DNA of 32,619 nucleotides from a virus, in the IMG/VR virus record IMGVR_UViG_3300034020_000318, positions 1-32,619 of that record, one strand, 5' to 3'. The position numbers were made by a program, and so were the translations under genes. The notes under the pieces were generated by a model. It saw only the letters and a program-made list of their open reading frames with translations, did not search any database and was not told the DNA's origin. The number at the start of each line of letters is the position of its first letter. The stretch's first letter is position 1. This document shows positions 19,308 through 27,404 of the stretch, piece by piece.

Positions 19308-21958
19308 TTCAGATATTTTCCAACAATACTTTCTTAGACGTTCCTGAGGACTTAAACATTCCAATTAATAGGTCAATCGCGGACGTGCGCGAACCTGAGA
19401 ACAGACAAAGCGATTGGACAAAGACGTTTACTCTGGCAGGTACGAAAACCAACAAGGAATACTTTAGCCATCTGTATGAAATAAACTACGAAATCACAGC
19501 GGGTACACAATTTAGCCCAGACTTCAATCCTAACTATCGTGCCGAGGCTGAAATATGGGTTGACAATATCCCACAGCTTAAAGGCTTTTTAAGGCTGATT
19601 CAAATCAATGTGCTAAACGATGAGCATATAGAATTTGAGTGTAGTATGCACGGGGTTACGGCTGAGTTATTTAACCAAATCCGAGGGCTTAAAATGTCCG
19701 ACTTAGATTTTTCAGAGTACAACCATGAATTCAACACTACCAACGTAGTCAATTCGTGGAGCAATAGTATAATAGTAAACGGCACACCCACAGCGGGCGG
19801 GGCAGGGATAGGGTATATTTACGGGCTAGTAAATGATGGACGGCTTAATTCGTACAACGACATAACGCTAGACTTTTACAAGCCGTTCCTCTATGCCAAA
19901 ACCGTAGTAGATAAGATACTCACTAACGCGGGTTTCACTTACACAAGTGGGTCATTCTTAAATGACAACGTATTTAAGGGGTTAATAATGTCATCAGACG
20001 TTGGAACACCGCCATCAGTACCCTACTTGTTTAATGCGTCCGCTTCGGTGGACACAAATGTTCTAATCGGGGACAAACTAACCTTTGACACAGAGACAGA
20101 CCCAAACGGCATATTTGATTTAGCCAATGACGCCATCACAATGGGTACAAAGTCGGGCGGTATTTGCGATGTGGTTATTGAGGGTAGGGTCAAGATGAGT
20201 GCGTTGACCCCTAACGAAGTGTATGCTATTTACTGGGTAATGAAACAGAATGGCGGTGCTATGAAATTATGTACGTCTTATGTTACTTCGGACGGTAGCG
20301 GGGCAGTAAACGATGGTATATTTATAACTTTCGACACTACGTATTTGTCTTATGGTTCAATCTACACGGTAGAGGTTCTTGATATTCTGCCCCGTAACAA
20401 CCGACTTGCTATATTCCCAACGCAGTTAACACTCGCTGCGGGCTTTCAGATGTACAACATAAAGAAGCGCGGGGCAGCACCTACGCAAATGATGCAGTTC
20501 GATAAATTCTTTGTGGGGGATATTAAACAAGAGGACGTTCTTAAATCGTTTGTTAATATGTTCAATCTGTACATAGACAAAGACCAAGACGGGAAATTGA
20601 TAATCATGCCTTATGAAGACTACTACACTGGCACGGTTAAAGATTGGTCACACAAGTTGGACAAGTCGCAGAATTTAAGTATCTATCCTATGGGCGAGTT
20701 GAACTCAAAGAGGTTCTACTTTACCTACTCACAAGGTGAAGATATATTTAACAAAGATTACAAGGCAATTTACAACCGTAACTACGGGGACTTGTTTGTA
20801 ACTATTGATAACGACTTTGTAAAGGATGAGAAAAAGATTGAATTAGTATTCAAACCAACTCAAGTATTTACAGCAGAGGGGCGCACATATCCTTTAATTG
20901 ATACTTTTAACGGAATACATTTACTATTTCATAATTCCATTGCCACAACAAACTCTTATTCAATTTATGATGATGTGGTGGTAACGGGGTCAAGTGTTCC
21001 AAGTAGAGTAGCTGACACTTACCCTTTGACTATTCACACCGACACAAATATTACGCCTACTTTAGATATTCTATTTGGCACACCTTTCGAAGCGGGCTAT
21101 CCTCAAAACGTAACCTACACCGATAACAATTTATACAATGCCTATTGGTCTAAATACATAAATGAAATAACCGACCCGAATAGTAAGGTAGTAACGGGGT
21201 ATTTTCATATTACACCCGCTGACTTTCAGCAGTTGTCATTTAGGGATGTTTACTTTTTTGAAAATAGCTATTTCCGATTAAACAAAATAGTAGACTATGT
21301 TCCTGACAGATTGACAATGTGCGAGTTTGTACAGCTACAAACATATCCAAGTTTCACCCCGTCAAGTGGTGACATTGGGCAAAGCGATTGGCAGGAGTTA
21401 ATGGGCAACAAAGTAGTAAAGATTGGCGAGGCTCAGTTTTTTGGAGATAAGGATATGATAGTAGGCTACAAAGGCGGTTACACTAGCCAAGCAAGCTACG
21501 GAAATATAATGGCAGGGTCTTCGGGTACTATCATAGACGGCAGAGGGAATGTAGTGTTGATGTCTGATAACATGAACATTACGGGGGATGACAAAATGTA
21601 CTTATTCGGCAAAGAGGTAGATTTAAGTGGACATTCAGGTGGGGTCGTTTATGACGGCACAAAATACATATCAGCGGGCGGGGTTACTTCAATAAGTAGC
21701 ACGACTTCAATAACACATATAGCAGGCGAGCATTTTTATTTAGTCAGCACATCGGGAGGTGCGGTAACAATGAATCTTCCCACGGCAGTAGGGAATGTGG
21801 CAATATTCAACTTTGTCAAAGTAACGGGAGACGGCTCAGTAGTAACAATAGATGGCAGCGGAAGCCAAACAATAAACGGTTCTGCCACAAAGGCTTTAGG
21901 CAGCCAATACGCAAAAGTAAGAATAGTATCAAACGGAAGTAACTGGATAGAAATATAA
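19304..21958 (+). CDS. Large tail-tip/hub protein with C-terminal binding domain
   Basis: At 884 residues this is the largest product in the window. The N-terminus (MIQIFSNNTFLDVPEDLNIP, then NRSIADVREPENRQSDWTKT) and repeated references to ring-like strands fit a tail hub or baseplate protein. The C-terminal 130 residues are different: glycine/serine-rich with GGAVTMNLPTAVGNVAIFNF, VTIDGSGSQTINGSATKALG and VRIVSNGSNWIEI. That ending is the common phage 'fibre tip' module seen in surface-binding proteins. Its stop overlaps the tape measure ATG by one base (TAATG), so both are produced together. Confidence 0.65.
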   Translation: MIQIFSNNTFLDVPEDLNIPINRSIADVREPENRQSDWTKTFTLAGTKTNKEYFSHLYEINYEITAGTQFSPDFNPNYRAEAEIWVDNIPQLKGFLRLIQINVLNDEHIEFECSMHGVTAELFNQIRGLKMSDLDFSEYNHEFNTTNVVNSWSNSIIVNGTPTAGGAGIGYIYGLVNDGRLNSYNDITLDFYKPFLYAKTVVDKILTNAGFTYTSGSFLNDNVFKGLIMSSDVGTPPSVPYLFNASASVDTNVLIGDKLTFDTETDPNGIFDLANDAITMGTKSGGICDVVIEGRVKMSALTPNEVYAIYWVMKQNGGAMKLCTSYVTSDGSGAVNDGIFITFDTTYLSYGSIYTVEVLDILPRNNRLAIFPTQLTLAAGFQMYNIKKRGAAPTQMMQFDKFFVGDIKQEDVLKSFVNMFNLYIDKDQDGKLIIMPYEDYYTGTVKDWSHKLDKSQNLSIYPMGELNSKRFYFTYSQGEDIFNKDYKAIYNRNYGDLFVTIDNDFVKDEKKIELVFKPTQVFTAEGRTYPLIDTFNGIHLLFHNSIATTNSYSIYDDVVVTGSSVPSRVADTYPLTIHTDTNITPTLDILFGTPFEAGYPQNVTYTDNNLYNAYWSKYINEITDPNSKVVTGYFHITPADFQQLSFRDVYFFENSYFRLNKIVDYVPDRLTMCEFVQLQTYPSFTPSSGDIGQSDWQELMGNKVVKIGEAQFFGDKDMIVGYKGGYTSQASYGNIMAGSSGTIIDGRGNVVLMSDNMNITGDDKMYLFGKEVDLSGHSGGVVYDGTKYISAGGVTSISSTTSITHIAGEHFYLVSTSGGAVTMNLPTAVGNVAIFNFVKVTGDGSVVTIDGSGSQTINGSATKALGSQYAKVRIVSNGSNWIEI

Positions 21959-23832
21959 TGGCAATAGAGACCATAATCAATATAAACGCATCCACCAAAG
22001 GAAGCGGTAATGTAAAATCACTAAGGGAAGAAATCAAAGCAGCCCGCGAGGAAGCAATACGATTTGCACGGGATTTTGGGGAATTTAGTCCTGAGGCGCA
22101 AAAGGCAACACAACGCCTAGCTTCGTTGAAGGACGAAATGGAAGACCTTAACGAAAGGGTTGCAGGCTTAAACCCTGACAGATTTCAAGCAATTGCGGGA
22201 GTTGTAGGGGGTTTGGCTTCGGGCATAAGTGCCGCGCAGGGTGCAATGGCTTTGTTTGGTTCTGAAAGTGAGGACGTGCAAAAGACCTTGGCGAAGGTTC
22301 AGGGTGCAATGGCGTTTGCGTCAGGCATACAGCAGCTTATCTCAATGCAAAATGCGTTGGCGGGTGTCGCTACAATGATTAAAACGCAAGTAATAACAGC
22401 ATTTAGCACGTTGAAAGGAGCAATTGCGGCTACGGGAATAGGCGTTTTAGTTATAGCAATCGGAGTTGCAATAGAAAAAATGAGTGCATTTGCCGAGGCT
22501 GAAAAGGAAGCCGCGGACGAAGCAGAAAGATTATATAATAGTGCACAAAAAGTTTTATCATTAAACGATGTAAGTAACCAAAAATACATTAACCAACTTA
22601 AAGCAAGGGGCAAGACTGAAGAAGAGATATACACGGCAAGTACCGAATTCCAACTTAGGCAAATAAAGCTACTAGAAGAAGAACGCGCAAGGGCGGGGGC
22701 AAATACTCAAAAGTTTGACGAGGAAATATACCAACGTAGACAGCAGCTAGAACTAGCACAAAGTGAGTTTGAATTAAAGCAATACGAAAAGCGTCAACAG
22801 CAAGAAAAAGACAAAAACGAAGCCGATAAAAAATCAGCAGAAGCAGCAAAGAAAAGAGCAGAGGATAGAGCAGAGGATAGAGCACAAGCAGATGCAGAAT
22901 ATGCAGAGAAAACAGCAGTTACATTAGCGGAACAACTTGCAGCGTTTGAAATGTCTTGGGCTTTAGAAATCAAAGGCGAAGACAAAAAGAACCTAACTAA
23001 AGAGCAGCTAGAACGCGAATATCAATTCAGAGTAAACGAAATCCGCACAAAGTTTGACGCAGAGCAAAAAGCCTTAGATGAAAAGCGCAAAGCCGACCAA
23101 ATAGCAACAACCGATACTGAGTATAAAGATAGCCTAGACGCTATCAACAAATACTACGAAGACAAAGCAAACATAGAAAAGCAGCGTTATTTAACTGGTG
23201 AGATTGATGCAAAGACATTAGCCGACAACTTACAAGCCATTGAAAAAGACAAGTACGAAAGACTTTTAACGGAAGCAGCGGATTACGGCAAAGACCAAAC
23301 AGATATTCAAAAGGCTGCGCTAGACCAACAAGTTGCAAACAAAAAGGCGGCAGATGATGACATAGCGGCTAACGACAAAAAGAAATCCGATGCACTGAAG
23401 CAAAATCAAGAAGACGTTATGGCAGGGGCTTCATCTGCACTTGGTACGCTTTCACAACTCTATGGTGCGCAGACCAAAAAAGGGAAGGCATTTGCACTGG
23501 CTCAAATAGCAATTGACACGGCAAAGGGTATCTCAGGTGCGGTGGCGCAGGCACAATCCGTACCATTCCCCGCAAACTTAGGTGCAATCGCAATCGGTGT
23601 ATCTACCGTATTAGCCAACATCGCAAGAGCAAAACAAATACTTGGAGAAAGTGGCAACACACCATCCGCACCAGAAGCACCTAACGTGCCTCAATTATTC
23701 ACCGTTAACAACCAATCCCTGAGAAACGCGGGCATTCCAAACGTGGGAAATCAGCGTGTATATGTGGTGGAGAGTGACATTACAAACGCACAAGGGCGGG
23801 TCAAGGTAAACCGTCAAACCTCTGTTTTTTAG
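21958..23832 (+). CDS. Tail tape measure protein
   Basis: This 624-residue, strongly helical protein has two hydrophobic glycine-rich stretches (about 78-100, 'IAGVVGGLASGISAAQGAMA', and 155-171, TGIGVLVIAIGVAIEKM). A long charged coiled coil follows (with AEDRAEDRAQADAEYAEK repeats near 300), then a C-terminal region AGASSALGTLSQLYGAQTKK and AFALAQIAIDTAKGISGAVA. This order is typical of short tape measure proteins in Bacteroidota siphoviruses. At roughly 1.5 angstrom per residue it would set a tail near 90-95 nm. It follows the tail hub, an inverted order relative to lambda. Confidence 0.85.
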   Translation: MAIETIININASTKGSGNVKSLREEIKAAREEAIRFARDFGEFSPEAQKATQRLASLKDEMEDLNERVAGLNPDRFQAIAGVVGGLASGISAAQGAMALFGSESEDVQKTLAKVQGAMAFASGIQQLISMQNALAGVATMIKTQVITAFSTLKGAIAATGIGVLVIAIGVAIEKMSAFAEAEKEAADEAERLYNSAQKVLSLNDVSNQKYINQLKARGKTEEEIYTASTEFQLRQIKLLEEERARAGANTQKFDEEIYQRRQQLELAQSEFELKQYEKRQQQEKDKNEADKKSAEAAKKRAEDRAEDRAQADAEYAEKTAVTLAEQLAAFEMSWALEIKGEDKKNLTKEQLEREYQFRVNEIRTKFDAEQKALDEKRKADQIATTDTEYKDSLDAINKYYEDKANIEKQRYLTGEIDAKTLADNLQAIEKDKYERLLTEAADYGKDQTDIQKAALDQQVANKKAADDDIAANDKKKSDALKQNQEDVMAGASSALGTLSQLYGAQTKKGKAFALAQIAIDTAKGISGAVAQAQSVPFPANLGAIAIGVSTVLANIARAKQILGESGNTPSAPEAPNVPQLFTVNNQSLRNAGIPNVGNQRVYVVESDITNAQGRVKVNRQTSVF

Positions 23833-23850
23833 CATCAATCAAAACTAACG

Positions 23851-23858
23851 TACATTTA
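23851..23858 (+). promoter_or_regulatory. Late-type box before the prohead protease
   Basis: TACATTTA, then TTAAT, then ATG 23864. Upstream, TTTT ends 20 nt before the box, a weak -33 candidate. It separates the tail and head modules. Confidence 0.5.
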
Positions 23859-23863
23859 TTAAT

Positions 23864-24442
23864 ATGGATTTACCCATTTACATGGCAACCGTAAACGAAG
23901 AGGACACCGACAGCGGTATTTCGTTTATATCCCTAGTGGACAAGCCTGCAATTAAAAAGGACTTTCTTGCCTTTTCAGAGAAACAAAACTACGCCATTCA
24001 AAGCGAAGATAAAAGAATCATCACGGGTGCGGCTATGATTGCCGACTTGCCGATTTATCGCAAAGATGATGAGAGGGGCGAGTATTACATAGTATTCTCA
24101 GCGGAAACAATTTGGTCTCTAGCTAAGAAATTTAGCCGTGAGCAAAGATACAGCGCGGTTAACACTAACCACACAGACGAAGTAGAAAGTTTAAACATGA
24201 TTGAATCTTACTTCGTGAACCGTGAACGTGGTATAAATCCCCCAAAAGGATTTGAGGAAGTGCCAGATGGTTCTTGGTTTGTATCTTACCTAGTAGACAA
24301 TGGCGAGGTATGGGCTAAAGTAAAGGCGGGAGAATTCAAAGGATTTTCAATTGAAGGGTTTTTCGGAGTGGAGAACCAAAGCCTTAGAGCCGCAAAGGAG
24401 TTACTTGCTGAGATTGAGAATTTTCGCACCTCTATTCAATAA
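23864..24442 (+). CDS. Prohead protease (XkdF-like serine protease)
   Basis: This 192-residue protein matches the XkdF-type pattern: RIITGAAMIADLPIYRKDDE, YYIVFSAETIWSLAKKF, a catalytic His103 in NTNHTDEVESL and Ser162 in FKGFSIEGFF. Prohead proteases cut scaffold and capsid N-termini during head maturation. It is followed by a scaffold-like protein and the major capsid, the normal head order, but lies downstream of the tape measure. Catalytic residues are assigned by position relative to the family and not proven. Confidence 0.75.
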   Translation: MDLPIYMATVNEEDTDSGISFISLVDKPAIKKDFLAFSEKQNYAIQSEDKRIITGAAMIADLPIYRKDDERGEYYIVFSAETIWSLAKKFSREQRYSAVNTNHTDEVESLNMIESYFVNRERGINPPKGFEEVPDGSWFVSYLVDNGEVWAKVKAGEFKGFSIEGFFGVENQSLRAAKELLAEIENFRTSIQ

Positions 24443-24444
24443 TG

Positions 24445-24452
24445 TACATTTA
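24445..24452 (+). promoter_or_regulatory. Late-type box before the scaffold-like gene
   Basis: TACATTTA, then ATAGT, then ATG 24458. TTTT ends 20 nt upstream, a spacing like that at 23851. It could give the high head-protein output expected before the major capsid gene. Confidence 0.5.
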
Positions 24453-24457
24453 ATAGT

Positions 24458-24964
24458 ATGATAGAAATTTTAGAAAAAATCAAAGGCGAGTTCCAAGCAC
24501 TACGCGAAGAGTTCGCTAAATCAAAGATGAAATTCGGTTCTGTCGCTACCGTTGACGGTGTTGTTCTAAATTACGAAGGCGAAGAACTTGCAGAAGGTTC
24601 TATGGTCACTTTGGAAGATGGCACACCCGCACCCGATGGCGAACACTCTATTGAAGGCAATAAAATCATTACCGTTGTTGACGGTGTTGTAACAGCCATC
24701 GTAGAAGCAGAAGAGCCTGCACCCGTTGAAGAAGATTTCTCGGAGAAGTTCGCAGCCGTTGAAGGACGCTTTGAAGCATTAGAAAAATCTATGTCTGACA
24801 TCAAAAGCGCGATTGAAAAACTTATGGGTATTCAAGAGCAGCAAATGTCAGCACTTCAAGAGTTTGCAGCACAAGAGCCTGCACCCGCTAAAAAGCCGAT
24901 ACAACCTACGGCAAAAGAAGATAGGTTGGCAAATTTCGCAAAAGCATTAAAAAACAACAAATAA
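24458..24964 (+). CDS. Scaffold-like head assembly protein
   Basis: This 168-residue acidic protein has an N-terminal helix (ILEKIKGEFQALREEFAKSK), a beta block with EGEELAEGSMVTLEDGTPAP and DGEHSIEGNKIITVVDGVVT, and a coiled-coil tail (EKFAAVEGRFEALEKSMSDI) ending basic. The 'APDGEH-x-x-x-G' block is seen in small head proteins between protease and capsid in Bacteroidota phages. It is probably the scaffold or a protease substrate. It lies three bases before the capsid ATG, with a late-type box before it. Confidence 0.65.
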   Translation: MIEILEKIKGEFQALREEFAKSKMKFGSVATVDGVVLNYEGEELAEGSMVTLEDGTPAPDGEHSIEGNKIITVVDGVVTAIVEAEEPAPVEEDFSEKFAAVEGRFEALEKSMSDIKSAIEKLMGIQEQQMSALQEFAAQEPAPAKKPIQPTAKEDRLANFAKALKNNK

Positions 24965-24967
24965 ATC

Positions 24968-25927
24968 ATGGCATTTTCAGTAGGAAATTTAACTAACTAC
25001 ACCAAGGAAGACCAAACCCAACTCTTGGTGAAGGCGATGTTTAGTGGTAAAACAGCATCATTGTTGCAAGGCGCAAACCAAATTGTAACTGATGTTAAAT
25101 CCTCTAAGGCATTACCAATCCTTTCATCAACCATTATGTTTCAGGCAGATGGTTGCGCAAACACCACTTCAGGCACAACCACTATCACAGACCGCGACAT
25201 AGTAGTAGGTAAAGTGAAAGTGTTTGAAAACTTGTGTCCAAAAGACCTTGAAGCAAAATATACTCAAATCGGTCTTAGCGCAGGCGCACCCGTTGACCTT
25301 GGCGTATTCCAAAATCAAATTGGCGAAGAAAAAGCAATGGGTATCGCTGAAGCTATCGAAACTGCTATCTGGCAGGGTTCACTTTCAGGAAGCGGAAATA
25401 ACTCTTTTTGGGATGGCTATTTGACTATCTTGACTGCACTTGGTTTCGGTGGTGCAGGTGACCCAATCCAAGGCAACCCAACTACGGGCGGTGGATGGAC
25501 ACAATTGACTAGCTTAACTTCAAGTAACATTGATGATGCTATCACCAAAATTTACAGCTCACTTCCTGCGGGATTGTTGGGACGTTCTGACTTGTTCTTG
25601 GCAATGGGTACAGATACATTCAGAACTTACCGTTCTTGGCTGGTGTCTGCTAACTTGTACCACTACAACGCAAACGAAGCTGCAAGCCTTGAAATCCTTG
25701 ACCCTATCTCAGGCATCAAGATTTACGGTCTTCCCGGTATGGATGGCACTAATAAGATTGTTTGCTCATATTGGGCTAACTTCTTCTTGGGTACTGACAT
25801 GATGAATGAGGAAGAGCAGTTCAAGTTTTGGTATAGCGAAGATGACGACATCGTTAAATTCAAAGCCAACTTCAAGTATGGTTGCCAAATCGCATTCCCC
25901 GATCAAGTTGTTTATTTCGTAATCTAA
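24968..25927 (+). CDS. Major capsid protein
   Basis: This 319-residue protein lies directly after protease and scaffold genes and before a strong terminator, the classic setting for the major head protein. It has GKTASLLQGANQIVTDVKSS and a long central helix VFQNQIGEEKAMGIAEAIET. The later part reads LGRSDLFLAMGTDTFRTYRS and IYGLPGMDGTNKIVCSYWAN. The last block resembles the 'I-x-G-L-x-x-D-x-I-x-x-T-x-x-x-N' of HK97-fold capsids of this group. No Shine-Dalgarno motif is visible; the ATG follows AATAAATC. Confidence 0.85.
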   Translation: MAFSVGNLTNYTKEDQTQLLVKAMFSGKTASLLQGANQIVTDVKSSKALPILSSTIMFQADGCANTTSGTTTITDRDIVVGKVKVFENLCPKDLEAKYTQIGLSAGAPVDLGVFQNQIGEEKAMGIAEAIETAIWQGSLSGSGNNSFWDGYLTILTALGFGGAGDPIQGNPTTGGGWTQLTSLTSSNIDDAITKIYSSLPAGLLGRSDLFLAMGTDTFRTYRSWLVSANLYHYNANEAASLEILDPISGIKIYGLPGMDGTNKIVCSYWANFFLGTDMMNEEEQFKFWYSEDDDIVKFKANFKYGCQIAFPDQVVYFVI

Positions 25928-25947
25928 ATATAAGTTTAACCAAAAAT

Positions 25948-25977
25948 AAAGGGCGGGTTCTTATGCCCGCCTTTTTT
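25948..25977 (+). terminator. Strong intrinsic terminator after the major capsid gene
   Basis: GGCGGG (25952-25957), loop TTCTTATG, CCCGCC (25966-25971), then TTTTTT. Flanking AAA and T extend the stem, so the hairpin could terminate on both strands. It separates capsid mRNA from the tail-tube gene. Confidence 0.9.
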
Positions 25978-25993
25978 ATAAAACACTAAAACA

Positions 25994-26509
25994 ATGGCTT
26001 GCCTATTAACACAAGGATTCACACTTGACTGCAAAGACCAAACGGGCGGCATCAAGTCAATTTATTTGGTAGAGTTTAACTCTTCCGACACCGTGACTAA
26101 ATCTAGCGGAGAAATCAGCGCACACACTTTGACGGGTGGACGTGCTTATTTCAAATACGAACTAGAGAAAGAAACGGCTACTTCTACATGGAGAACTATT
26201 CCAAGTACTGAAAACGGCACAACTTACTATGAGGCAGACTTGACCGTAAGACTGCACAAACTTTCAACCGCAAAGCGCAACGAAATTAAATTGTTGTCGC
26301 AAGCTAGATTGAGGTGTATAGTATTGGACACGGACGGAAACTATTGGCTGTATGGTGCTGATTATGGCATCCAGTTGCAACAATCAGAAATCCAATTCGG
26401 TCAGGCGTTTGCAGACTTTAAAGGCGCGGTATTAAACTTCTTGCACAAAGAAACAGACCTACCCGCAAAAGTTCAATCGGGCGTTGTAACGTCACTATCA
26501 TTATCTTAA
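25994..26509 (+). CDS. Major tail tube protein (putative)
   Basis: This 171-residue beta-rich protein begins MACLLTQGFTLDCKDQTGGI and has YFKYELEKETATSTWRTIPS, 'NGTTYYEADLTVRLHKLSTA' and VLDTDGNYWLYGADYGIQL. Size, beta content and place between the capsid and portal regions fit a tail tube. Bacteroidota phage tube proteins often open 'C-x-x-x-x-G-x-x-x-D-C-x-x-x-x-G-G-I', as here. It lies between two intrinsic terminators and so may be controlled as its own unit. Confidence 0.7.
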   Translation: MACLLTQGFTLDCKDQTGGIKSIYLVEFNSSDTVTKSSGEISAHTLTGGRAYFKYELEKETATSTWRTIPSTENGTTYYEADLTVRLHKLSTAKRNEIKLLSQARLRCIVLDTDGNYWLYGADYGIQLQQSEIQFGQAFADFKGAVLNFLHKETDLPAKVQSGVVTSLSLS

Positions 26510-26524
26510 TTAGGGGTAATTACT

Positions 26525-26556
26525 AAAAGAGCCTTGCAGAAATGTGAGGCTTTTTT
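26525..26556 (+). terminator. Intrinsic terminator after the tail tube gene, with promoter-like loop
   Basis: AAAAGAGCCT (26525-26534) pairs with AGGCT plus T-run (26547-26556), loop TGCAGAAATGTG. The stretch AATTACTAAAAG followed by CTTGCAGAAATG is very close to the -33 region of promoter P2, so the hairpin appears built from promoter-like sequence. Confidence 0.8.
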
Positions 26557-26559
26557 ATT

Positions 26560-26566
26560 TATATTG
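26560..26566 (+). promoter_or_regulatory. Shortened -7-like box before the 115-aa gene
   Basis: TATATTG is one T short of TAnnTTTG. CGGTG (5 nt) separates it from ATG 26572, the spacing used at the other late-type sites. CTTG at 26533-26536 lies 23 nt upstream. Weak but positionally consistent. Confidence 0.3.
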
Positions 26567-26571
26567 CGGTG

Positions 26572-26919
26572 ATGGAAAGTATTTACTTAATGGAAAAGTA
26601 TGCCATTGCAGAAAATAGCCTTAGCAATAGGCAAAGGGTTCTGTGGAATGTTCAGTTCCATAATGTTTTATTAGACGGTATACCTAAAGATAAAACAGAA
26701 ATGAGAGTTGCAAAAGAGAAATGGATTAATAGTATTGAGGGGTGGATTAAAGGCAAAGACTTATACCCTAGCCCAGCGTATTGCTCTATGGCATCGCTTA
26801 ACTTTGGCGGTATAGCGTTTGCAACATATCGGGTTCTTCTGCAAAAGATGGACGCACTAGAAGCGTATATCAAAGTTTTAGAACTGATACAATCACATAA
26901 AACGTACTTGCAAGGTTAA
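26572..26919 (+). CDS. Unknown protein after the tail tube gene (115 aa)
   Basis: The start is ATG 26572, right after an in-frame GTG; a -7-like TATATTG ends 5 nt upstream. The product is helical (MEKYAIAENSLSNRQRVLWN ... VLLQKMDALEAYIKVLELIQ). In siphoviruses this slot often holds a small tail chaperone, but that role is already filled at 16734, and the sequence has no frameshift-type arrangement. The function is not recognised. Confidence 0.55.
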   Translation: MESIYLMEKYAIAENSLSNRQRVLWNVQFHNVLLDGIPKDKTEMRVAKEKWINSIEGWIKGKDLYPSPAYCSMASLNFGGIAFATYRVLLQKMDALEAYIKVLELIQSHKTYLQG

Positions 26920-26925
26920 ACGTAT

Positions 26926-26933
26926 TATATTTG
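26926..26933 (+). promoter_or_regulatory. Promoter-like box just before a terminator
   Basis: TATATTTG fully matches the -7 consensus. CTTG (26907-26910) lies 15 nt upstream, shorter than the usual 17-23 nt. Transcription would begin near 26939 and meet the terminator at 26960-26989 within about 50 nt. Confidence 0.4.
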
Positions 26934-26959
26934 CACAGACTTGTATTCGAATTGAACGC

Positions 26960-26989
26960 AAAAAGGCTGCCCGAAACGGTGGCTTTTTT
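26960..26989 (+). terminator. Strong bidirectional-type terminator before the 125-aa gene
   Basis: AAAAAG-GCTGCC (26960-26971), loop CGAAAC, GGTGGC-TTTTTT (26978-26989) gives 12 continuous pairs, three of them G-U, with A- and T-tracts on either side. It closes the 115-aa gene's transcript and isolates the portal operon. Confidence 0.88.
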
Positions 26990-27013
26990 GTTTAGCGGGT
27001 TTTTCTCTTTTTG

Positions 27014-27021
27014 TACATTTG
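27014..27021 (+). promoter_or_regulatory. Late-type promoter of the portal operon
   Basis: TACATTTG, then TTAGT, then ATG 27027. It lies 25 nt past a strong terminator, so a promoter here is required for expression of the portal genes. A TTTG at 26987-26990 is 23 nt upstream of the box. This is the best-supported member of the late-type sites. Confidence 0.6.
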
Positions 27022-27026
27022 TTAGT

Positions 27027-27404
27027 ATGGTGATAATTACCAAAGGGGCAAGCAACACTTTAATAGTAACCGTTACGGAAAAGGTCACTATTACCAATCC
27101 CTTTTTTCTTATTCATTTTAAGGACATGGTTACAAGTCAGCAAACTTCTTTTATTATCACAAACACCTCAACGCATACAGAAAGGTATGATGAGTTCACT
27201 TTTGTTGAGGGTAGCAATAGCGCAAAGACTTTAAACATTGGAGAATATGTCTATACGATATACGCGCAGACATCTAACAGCAACACTAACATAGCCAACG
27301 CAGACGAGGAAGTAGAAAGAGGAATAGCCATGGTTCGCCATACAGAAAATACTTTCCCTTCTAACACTATAACCACAACCTATAAACAAAATGTTATCAG
27401 CTAA
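27027..27404 (+). CDS. Unknown beta-rich protein before the portal (125 aa)
   Basis: ATG 27027 is chosen; the in-frame start at 26931 would run through the terminator. The product looks all-beta (NTLIVTVTEKVTITNPFFLI ... TSQQTSFIITNTSTHTERYD, then EYVYTIYAQTSN). Small proteins with 'FFLIxFxxD-x-T-x-x-x-x-F-I' features and a terminal Y-I-Y block occur in this position in Bacteroidota phages, probably in the head or tail, but the role is unknown. It overlaps the portal gene by 14 bases. Confidence 0.6.
   Translation: MVIITKGASNTLIVTVTEKVTITNPFFLIHFKDMVTSQQTSFIITNTSTHTERYDEFTFVEGSNSAKTLNIGEYVYTIYAQTSNSNTNIANADEEVERGIAMVRHTENTFPSNTITTTYKQNVIS

Noticed and set aside
24560-24576. Another TTCTAAATTA operator-like sequence
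   Set aside because: Only one half-site is present, within the scaffold-like coding region, with no CTTG/-7 arrangement after it.
26939-26989. Possible tRNA fragment because of TTCGAA near a hairpin
   Set aside because: No acceptor, D or anticodon stems can be arranged; the hairpin is a plain intrinsic terminator.
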